From: an uncultured Candidatus Saccharibacteria bacterium
GTDB lineage: Bacteria > Patescibacteriota > Saccharimonadia > Saccharimonadales > UBA4665
Assembly (NCBI GenBank): GCA_937892705.1
Contig: CALBGR010000016.1
Span: forward strand, 1-37,748
DNA: 37,748 nt
Reading direction: 5' to 3'
Shown here piece by piece: positions 13,881 through 20,693 of this stretch. Made by a program: the position numbers and the translations under genes. The notes under the pieces were generated by a model. The model had not been told where the DNA came from, did not search any database, and saw nothing but the letters and a program-made list of their open reading frames with translations. Numbering within the stretch: the stretch's first letter is position 1; the number at the start of each line of letters is the position of its first letter.

Positions 13881-13901
13881 ATCAACAGAGAATATAAAAG
13901 C

Positions 13902-16628
13902 ATGAAAAACACTAATATTGTATTTGTTGCAGGGCGACGTTTTTTTTCACTATCAGTTGCCGTTGTGCTTATTTTGTCTTTCTTAGCAATCTTACCAGGA
14001 AACACCTATCTAACCCCCGTAGTATCTGCAGCGAAACTTACGGGTAATACACTCAAACAACAGGCAACTAAAGAATGTGAGGCTGAGGCTAAAAAAAGAA
14101 ACATTGCAAATAACGAGCTTAACTATTGGGTTGAGCGGTGTGTTATTAACTATACTAATGTTTATGAAGGCGCCAATCCTTCATCCCAAAGCTGCCAACA
14201 AATCGTAGCCGACCCAAGCGTTATAGGCGGAGTACGATTTAGTGGTACAGACGAAGCTTGTGTAGCCGGTCAAATGCTTGGGGAAAAAGCAGTGTTAAGA
14301 GATGGTGGCAACGAAGAAGCAACCGTTCGAAAGGTTTGTAAAACAAAAGACACCAATCAGCGTGCTGCAACCGATGGTGAAATTGCTGCATGTAAGAAGG
14401 GTTATCAAGGTGCTAAAAACAAAAAGAGTAGAGAGGAAGCCTGCAAAGATTACAATAATGACAGTGCAAGACATTTAAAACCTGCTTGTATTGCGGGTTA
14501 CAATGCGCAAAAGAATAATGCCACAACTGCTTCTATAGATACCGCAGCAATTGACCGTCGCGAAGAGGAAAGTCAAGATAGCGAAGCTAATGTTTGCGAC
14601 GGCATGGGTCCACTTGCATGGATTGTTTGCCCACTTGTTTCAGCAACACTAGAAACAATTAACACGCTTGACAATCTGATCAATGATTTACTCACAGTTA
14701 ACACCAAAGCAATATTCGACACGCAAGATACTACCAGTAGCGGGGCACGATACAAACAGGCTTGGAGCGATTTTCGATCAATAGCTCTGGGGTTAATTGC
14801 TATCGCGGCGCTTGTCACAATCATAGCAACCGCATTTGGGTTTGAAATTTTTGATGCATACACAATTCGTAAGGTACTGCCTCGGTTCTTAGTTGCTATT
14901 ATCTTTATCACCTTGTCCTGGAATGTTATGAACTTTTTAATCCAGCTATCTAACGATGCAGGTAATGGTATAAGGGCATTGATTTATCTACCATTCAAAG
15001 ATATGGTGATTAATTTTAACGCTGCTAGCGGTATATTTAGCTGGGGAGTAATTGTAGGCGCCTTTGCAGCGACCGGATTTAGTCTGATTGGCCTTTTGTC
15101 TTTTGCGGTTACTGGCCTAATCGCCGTGCTCATTGCATTTTTGGTACTTATTGTACGTGAGTTAATTATTATTTTACTGGTTATTATAGCTCCTATAGGC
15201 ATTGCCTGTCTTATATTACCCAATACACGTAAAGCTTGGCAGCTTTGGCAAAATACCTTTACTGCTATGCTTGTGGTATTCCCTATAATTTCTGCAATGA
15301 TAGCAACAGGTCGGGTATTTGCTGCCACAATCACAGCCAATGACAGTGCAGGTGCAGCAGGGGATATAGTAAATAATATTATTGCTTTCATCGCCTATGT
15401 CTTACCTTACCTTTTGTTGCCTTTTGCATTTCGTGCAGCAGGTGGCCTAATGGCTACTCTAGCTGGTATTAGTAATGACCGTAGTAAGGGCGTATTCGAT
15501 CGACTTCGAGGGTTTCGGGAAAACAAGAGGCAAAAGCGATACCAAGATGCTATCCAGAGCAAAAACCGTCTCGGTAGAACACCTATCGGCAGCATAACAC
15601 GACGAATGCATCTTGCTGATCAGGGCGGACTTAGTTTAGGAAGTAAAGGCCGTGCAAGGTATCGTGCCGCTAGTCAAAGTCTCCTTAATAAAACTACAGC
15701 TGAAATGCTTAAAGCTGATGACGGTCGTGCAGCAAATGATGATGATGGTACAGCGCTTGCAATTCAAAAAGGCATGACACGCAGTAGGTACTTAAAGGAG
15801 TATGCTGACAAGATGCGACAGGCAGGATTTAGTGATGCTGAAGCCAAAAGGAGAGCACTTGATTCTTTAGGTGCCATGGAAGCAAGCTTTGGAGCTATGA
15901 TTGGCACACCAGCAAGTCGTGCTGCAGCTTTCCGCGCACGTGCTATGTCTGCTACTGCCTATGGTGTTGATCCTATGAATCCTGACGCAACTTATCAGCA
16001 GATGTTTAGAGATGCTGCTGATATGGTAAATTCCGGACTGATGACCGAGGCAGACACTATCGCCGCCTTTAAACAAAATAAATCTAGAGCAGATATTAGT
16101 GGCTTCAGTTTTATGGATGGTATACGACAGGTACAAGAAACTAGAAAGTCAGGAACTGTCACAAGTGAACAAGCAAAGAAACTTCGAAAAAGCGCACTTG
16201 CTGGATCTAGACCAGGAGAAATTCTTGCTGGACGTCACGAAACTGTTACAGCACTTGCACCTGAAATGACCGCACAACTTAACGCAGCTGTAGAAAGTGG
16301 CGACCAAACTGCGGTTATGCAAGAACTTGCTGCACTAGCAGGTAAGTATGACGCAATGGCTTCAATAAGTCCAAAAAATGCTAAGATTATGGCCGATAAT
16401 GTATTTGGTCAAACCCTTAAAAGTGCTGGAGATAAATTAGAATATCGTATCAAAGACGCAGCCGGAAATCCTACTGATCAAACTATGACAATTAGACAAA
16501 TGATAGAAGCTTTCCGTAATAACAGCCAGTTTCTTGACTTACGTCGGGAATACGCTGCACGCGAGGAAAGAGCTGCACGCGAAATTACCCAACACATAAA
16601 TGAACAGATAGACCCAAATCAGACGTAA
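13902..16628 (+). CDS. VirB6/TrbL-like T4SS polytopic channel protein with exported N-domain and long cytosolic tail
   Basis: 908 residues. Residues 1-44 form a signal-like helix ending VSA. Residues about 45-260 form an exported, Cys-rich charged domain (many C in pairs, e.g. CNxx and CDGMGPLAWIVC). Residues about 284-525 hold six or more hydrophobic helices with the TrbL/VirB6 look (SIALGLIAIAALVTIIATAF, VLPRFLVAIIFITLSWNVMN, ELIIILLVIIAPIGIACLI). A hydrophilic tail of about 380 residues (530-908) is rich in Ala, Arg, Met and Asp. VirB6 proteins form part of the inner-membrane channel. The tail exceeds that of classical VirB6 (about 300 aa in total) and resembles the extended VirB6 proteins seen in several intracellular or epibiotic bacteria. 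It heads the rightward arm; PrgI follows 27 bases on. Confidence 0.82.
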   Translation: MKNTNIVFVAGRRFFSLSVAVVLILSFLAILPGNTYLTPVVSAAKLTGNTLKQQATKECEAEAKKRNIANNELNYWVERCVINYTNVYEGANPSSQSCQQIVADPSVIGGVRFSGTDEACVAGQMLGEKAVLRDGGNEEATVRKVCKTKDTNQRAATDGEIAACKKGYQGAKNKKSREEACKDYNNDSARHLKPACIAGYNAQKNNATTASIDTAAIDRREEESQDSEANVCDGMGPLAWIVCPLVSATLETINTLDNLINDLLTVNTKAIFDTQDTTSSGARYKQAWSDFRSIALGLIAIAALVTIIATAFGFEIFDAYTIRKVLPRFLVAIIFITLSWNVMNFLIQLSNDAGNGIRALIYLPFKDMVINFNAASGIFSWGVIVGAFAATGFSLIGLLSFAVTGLIAVLIAFLVLIVRELIIILLVIIAPIGIACLILPNTRKAWQLWQNTFTAMLVVFPIISAMIATGRVFAATITANDSAGAAGDIVNNIIAFIAYVLPYLLLPFAFRAAGGLMATLAGISNDRSKGVFDRLRGFRENKRQKRYQDAIQSKNRLGRTPIGSITRRMHLADQGGLSLGSKGRARYRAASQSLLNKTTAEMLKADDGRAANDDDGTALAIQKGMTRSRYLKEYADKMRQAGFSDAEAKRRALDSLGAMEASFGAMIGTPASRAAAFRARAMSATAYGVDPMNPDATYQQMFRDAADMVNSGLMTEADTIAAFKQNKSRADISGFSFMDGIRQVQETRKSGTVTSEQAKKLRKSALAGSRPGEILAGRHETVTALAPEMTAQLNAAVESGDQTAVMQELAALAGKYDAMASISPKNAKIMADNVFGQTLKSAGDKLEYRIKDAAGNPTDQTMTIRQMIEAFRNNSQFLDLRREYAAREERAAREITQHINEQIDPNQT

Positions 16629-16634
16629 ATTATA

Positions 16635-16645
16635 CGTTATACTTA
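16635..16645 (+). promoter_or_regulatory. -10-like element CGTTATACTTA upstream of prgI
   Basis: The 11-base string CGTTATACTTA in the gap before the PrgI gene recurs exactly at 20650-20660. GTTATACTT also occurs in the hsp20 promoter. TATACT fits the -10 boxes seen elsewhere here. No clear -35 is present. It may be an internal promoter of the T4SS arm. Confidence 0.4.
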
Positions 16646-16655
16646 AAATAAAGTT

Positions 16656-17810
16656 ATGGCTGTATACAAAGTAATCCAAGATATTGAAGCAGAAGATAAA
16701 TTGTTGGGGCCATTAACGCTCCGTCAGTTTGTATATGCAGGGATTACGGTATTCTTTCTGTATTTATGCTACCTTGCAATCTCCAAAAGCGCCGCATTTA
16801 TGTTGGTAGTTTTTTTGCCGCCTGCTCTACTAACTGGTTTCTTTGCATTTCCGTGGGGACGAGAACAGCCAACCGAAGTATGGGCGCTGGCACGAGTTAG
16901 ATTTTTATTTAAACCACGTAAGCGGATATGGAATCAAAGTGGTATAAAAGAACTTGTAACAATAACCGCACCAAAGAAAGTTGAGCAAGTATACACCGAT
17001 GGGTTATCGCAAACAGAGGTGAAAAGTCGCCTCAAAGCACTTGCTGCAACGATTGACAGTCGAGGGTGGGCCATTAAAAGTGCAGCCATGAGCCCATACG
17101 TTACACCGGTTGTTGCAAATGTAAGTAGTAGTGAACGTTTAATTGATCCAAACATTTTGCCACGAGATGTGTCGGTAGACGACACCACCACGTACGACGA
17201 CATGCTTGATACCGAAAACAACCCGAAAGCACAAGAATTCGATGCCATGCTTCAGCAAAACGCCCAGGCACAAAGAGCACGTCTTATAGAAAGCATGCAG
17301 CAGCCTTCGGCATCAAATCCTCAGACTCAGCCTACTGCACAAACTGCACCAACAGGAGATTACTGGTTTTTAAATCAGCCGCAGCAAACTTCTATACCAA
17401 GCAGCCAAACAACATTTGGCACCCAAACTATAACAACACAAACCGACCCAGAGTCCTCTACCACTTCAGATCCTATTTCACAAACCGAAGAACAGGCGCT
17501 GATAGACCAATTGCGCAGTCGACAAGAAGACCAATCAATACAATATTCACATCTCCCAAAAATTTTGCCGCTTTCCGAACAAGAAAAACTCGCCAAACAA
17601 GCTGCACAACAAGCTACTGTTATCAAAAAACCTGAAAAGACTGAATTACCATCTGTCTCTACCACCGATTCTCCGCAAGTGACAGCACAACCAGACACTG
17701 CTATACTAGAACTTGCAAAGAATGATGATTTAAATATTGCAACCATTGCTCGCCAAGCGAAGAAAGCGCATGGCGAAGAACCTGATGAAGTTGTTATTTC
17801 CTTACATTAG
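16656..17810 (+). CDS. PrgI/VirB3-like T4SS inner-membrane protein with Gln/Pro-rich tail
   Basis: 384 residues. The first 110 residues match the PrgI/VirB3 pattern: KVIQDIEAEDKLLGPLTLRQF, then two close helices (about 27-43 and 46-66), then FPWGREQPTEVWALARVRFLFKPRKRIWN. In VirB/Tra systems this protein partners the VirB4 ATPase at the membrane, and the gene order here (virB6, prgI, virB4) supports that. Residues about 180-384 are a low-complexity, Gln/Thr/Ser/Pro-rich tail that is not part of the usual 100-residue family and is probably disordered and cytosolic. A TATACT element lies in the 27-base gap upstream of ATG 16656. Confidence 0.85.
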   Translation: MAVYKVIQDIEAEDKLLGPLTLRQFVYAGITVFFLYLCYLAISKSAAFMLVVFLPPALLTGFFAFPWGREQPTEVWALARVRFLFKPRKRIWNQSGIKELVTITAPKKVEQVYTDGLSQTEVKSRLKALAATIDSRGWAIKSAAMSPYVTPVVANVSSSERLIDPNILPRDVSVDDTTTYDDMLDTENNPKAQEFDAMLQQNAQAQRARLIESMQQPSASNPQTQPTAQTAPTGDYWFLNQPQQTSIPSSQTTFGTQTITTQTDPESSTTSDPISQTEEQALIDQLRSRQEDQSIQYSHLPKILPLSEQEKLAKQAAQQATVIKKPEKTELPSVSTTDSPQVTAQPDTAILELAKNDDLNIATIARQAKKAHGEEPDEVVISLH

Positions 17811-17858
17811 TACTCGAACATACATAAACACAAAGCGAGGGTGGGGCAGTAAAACTAC

Positions 17859-18743
17859 ATGAATCCAAACAATCCAAATCAAACACAACAACCACAAGCA
17901 TCTTCCATGCCACCTTTGCAAACACAGCAAGGGGTGTCTCAGCCGGTGCCGCCAGCAAGCCAGACACCGTCAAATGAAATTATCGATCAGAAAAAAACAT
18001 CACCAAAATCCAATCCAAACAGCACGCAAAATGCTCTACAAATTGCAGAAATCCGCGACGGAATAGTTATTATGAACGATGGTACATTCCGCTCCGTGCT
18101 GATGCTTAAAAGCATTAACTTTGACCTGATGAGCCAGCAAGAACAAGAAGCTGTAGAATTTGCTTATCAAGGCTTTCTAAACTCACTGTACTTCCCGATA
18201 CAAATATTCGTCCGTTCGCAAAAGGTTGACCTACAACCATACATTGAGAAATTGGATAAAATTCGCACCGAGCATGACAATATGCTGCTTGCTATGCTCA
18301 TGGAAGACTATTTGGTGTACATCGACCAATTAGCACAACAAACCAACATAATGGATAAAAAGTTTTATTTAGTTATCCCGTATTATCCGCATGCTGAAAA
18401 TCCTAAAAAAGCTATAGCAGAGGATAGCAAAAACTTTCTAACGGGTCTTATGAACATGTTTAGCAGTTCCGAAACACATGTGGTTGTAAACGAAGAAGAC
18501 CTAGAGGCCGCCAAAAACGAACTACGCAACCGCGTACATGCAGTACTGAGCGGTCTTAATCAGTGTGGAGTACAAGGCTTACCACTAGACACCCAGGAAC
18601 TTATTGAGCTCTATTACGATACCTATAATCCTGACACTGCTACCCGGCAACAGCTTAAGGATTTTGATGATCTAACTGCAGATATAGTACAAAAAGGCCA
18701 GGGTACCGCACCGCAAGCTCACTTACAAAGGGAGTTGCAATAA
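17859..18743 (+). CDS. TraC/VirB4 N-terminal-domain-like protein without an ATPase domain
   Basis: 294 residues. The N-terminal 55 residues are Pro/Gln/Asn-rich and disordered. The rest (about 60-250) is a soluble mixed fold: the strand pair DGIVIMNDGTFRSVLML, then helix EQEAVEFAYQGFLNSL and FPIQIFVRSQKVDLQPYI, then a YLVIPYYP strand. This order matches the N-terminal domain of VirB4/TraC ATPases. No Walker motifs are present. Its stop overlaps the start of the following VirB4 gene (TAATG), so the two are made together and may form a complex at the membrane. Independent binding to PrgI is a plausible role. Confidence 0.72.
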   Translation: MNPNNPNQTQQPQASSMPPLQTQQGVSQPVPPASQTPSNEIIDQKKTSPKSNPNSTQNALQIAEIRDGIVIMNDGTFRSVLMLKSINFDLMSQQEQEAVEFAYQGFLNSLYFPIQIFVRSQKVDLQPYIEKLDKIRTEHDNMLLAMLMEDYLVYIDQLAQQTNIMDKKFYLVIPYYPHAENPKKAIAEDSKNFLTGLMNMFSSSETHVVVNEEDLEAAKNELRNRVHAVLSGLNQCGVQGLPLDTQELIELYYDTYNPDTATRQQLKDFDDLTADIVQKGQGTAPQAHLQRELQ

Positions 18744-20647
18744 TGTTTAGAAGAAAGAAGAAGTTAGACCCTATAGCAATCGCTCAAGCGCAACAGCTGC
18801 AGGAGCAACGAGAGGTTGCTGAAGCGTTTCGTAAGGGCATTACAGCACTTCGTGATTTTATTGCTCCTAGCTCGCTGGAGTTTCATTCTTCGTTCTTCCA
18901 AATCGGCACCCGCTACGCGCGCACCTATTATGTATATGGTTATCCGCGTCAGGTTTATACTGGCTGGCTCAGCGGCATGGTAAACCTGGACGAGATTATG
19001 GATATGTCTATATTTATCTATCCAGTAGAAAGTCAGGTGGTGCTTGAAAATTTACGCAAGAAAGTTACGCAACTCGAGGCTGGTTTGCAGCTTGATGCAG
19101 AAAAGGGCCGTATTCGTGACCCAGCAAAACAAGCAGCAATTCTTGATGCCGAGGAAATGCGTGATAAGCTTCAGGTGGGTGAAGAGCGCTTCTTCCGGTT
19201 TGGCCTGTATTTTACGATCTATGGTTCATCTTTAGATGAATTAGAATTTATCTCTCATAAGGTTGAATCCCTGCTTGGCCAACAACTTGTATACAGCAAA
19301 CCCGCTACCGCCCAGCAGGAGCAGGGGCTGAATAGTACCGTGCCGCAATTTGTCGACCAGCTGCAAATACGCCGCAATATGAGTACTGGTGCTATTAGTA
19401 CAAGTTTTCCATTTACTTCAGCAGACCTAAGTCAAGAAAACGGTATTTTGTATGGCATTAATATGCACAACTCCGGACTTGTGATATTTGATCGGTTTAC
19501 GCTTGAAAACAGCAACTCGGTGGTGTTTGCAAAATCTGGTGCCGGTAAAAGTTTTGCCGTAAAACTCGAGGCACTCCGCAGCCTGATGATGGGCACCGAA
19601 ATCTTTATTATCGATCCAGAAAATGAGTACGAGCGCATGTGTGATGCAGTAGGCGGTGCATATTTGCGCCTAAGTCTTAATTCCGCAACACGTATCAATC
19701 CTTTTGACTTACCTAAAGTCATAGACACCGAAGAGGCCGACAATGCACTACGAAGCAATTTAATTACGCTTCATGGGTTACTGCGTCTCATGATGGGCGG
19801 TGCCCAAGCACAACTTGTTGGCGGTAACACCACGCTCACTCCAGCACTTACGCCAAGTGAAGAAGCAGATCTAGACGCCGCCCTTATAGAAACATACGCG
19901 AAAGCCGGCATTACTCATGATCCACTCACACACACTGCCACACCGCCAACTATTACTGACCTGTATGACACATTACTCCATATGGGTGGCTTAGGTCCGC
20001 AGCTTGCCCAACGTCTACGTAAATATACAACTGGTACGTTTGCCGGTATATTTAGCCAGCAATCAAACATTAATATTGACAACCCTATGGTAGTGTTTAA
20101 TGTCCGTGACCTTGAAGATGAACTGCGTCCGGTAGCAATGTATATTGTTCTAAATTACATATGGAACAAGACTAAAACCGATCAAAAACGCCGCATTCTT
20201 GTAGTAGACGAAGCATGGCAGCTTATGAAGTATGAAGATTCGGCATCATTCTTGTTTTCACTTGCAAAGCGCGCTCGCAAATACAATCTCGGCATTACCA
20301 CGATCACTCAAGATGTCGAAGACTTTATGGGCAGCCGTATGGGGCGTGCAATTGTTGCTAATGCCAGTATGCAACTGCTTTTGAAGCAATCACCAAGTGC
20401 AGTTGATGTACTGACAGAGGTATTCAAACTTACCAACGAAGAACGAAAGCGTTTAAGTCAGTTCCCTGTAGGACAAGGACTATTCTTTGCTGGCCAAAGC
20501 CATGTACACATACAAATTATTGCAAGTCCTACCGAACATAGTCTCATCACCACCAATCCTGATGAGATCAACCAGCTACAAATGGGAGAGATGGACCAGC
20601 TACAAGGCACTATCGATTTGAGCAACAAGCTGCATCCAGGCATGTAA
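18743..20647 (+). CDS. virB4: VirB4-family T4SS ATPase
   Basis: 634 residues. Residues about 30-230 form the VirB4 N-terminal domain, and the RecA-like motor follows. Walker A is AKSGAGKS at 263-270 (Ala in place of the first Gly), Walker B is VVDE with D489/E490 (ILVVDEAWQLM), and further conserved segments are FIIDPENEYE, SLAKRARKYNLGITTITQDVEDF and a C-terminal QLLLKQSP motif. VirB4 ATPases power pilus or substrate movement at the cytoplasmic membrane and are the only universal ATPase of T4SS. The start ATG overlaps the previous stop (TAATG), with GGGAG upstream. A VirB11 or VirD4 partner is not present in the window. Confidence 0.95.
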   Translation: MFRRKKKLDPIAIAQAQQLQEQREVAEAFRKGITALRDFIAPSSLEFHSSFFQIGTRYARTYYVYGYPRQVYTGWLSGMVNLDEIMDMSIFIYPVESQVVLENLRKKVTQLEAGLQLDAEKGRIRDPAKQAAILDAEEMRDKLQVGEERFFRFGLYFTIYGSSLDELEFISHKVESLLGQQLVYSKPATAQQEQGLNSTVPQFVDQLQIRRNMSTGAISTSFPFTSADLSQENGILYGINMHNSGLVIFDRFTLENSNSVVFAKSGAGKSFAVKLEALRSLMMGTEIFIIDPENEYERMCDAVGGAYLRLSLNSATRINPFDLPKVIDTEEADNALRSNLITLHGLLRLMMGGAQAQLVGGNTTLTPALTPSEEADLDAALIETYAKAGITHDPLTHTATPPTITDLYDTLLHMGGLGPQLAQRLRKYTTGTFAGIFSQQSNINIDNPMVVFNVRDLEDELRPVAMYIVLNYIWNKTKTDQKRRILVVDEAWQLMKYEDSASFLFSLAKRARKYNLGITTITQDVEDFMGSRMGRAIVANASMQLLLKQSPSAVDVLTEVFKLTNEERKRLSQFPVGQGLFFAGQSHVHIQIIASPTEHSLITTNPDEINQLQMGEMDQLQGTIDLSNKLHPGM

Positions 20648-20649
20648 TT

Positions 20650-20660
20650 CGTTATACTTA
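20650..20660 (+). promoter_or_regulatory. -10-like element CGTTATACTTA upstream of the 979-aa protein gene
   Basis: Exact copy of the element at 16635-16645, in the gap between virB4 and the next gene. It suggests a second internal start that would let the hydrolase genes be made independently of the machine core. Confidence 0.4.
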
Positions 20661-20693
20661 TGGTAATGCAGAGGGGTAAAGGTATTTAAAAGT

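Noticed and set aside
14573..15595. Minus-strand open frames inside the VirB6-like gene
   Set aside because: They are antisense shadows of a well-supported membrane protein, without ribosome sites or recognisable sequence.
17859..20647. A frameshifted single VirB4 gene split into two
   Set aside because: The second protein has its own complete N-domain and the junction is a clean TAATG coupling, so two genes are more likely.
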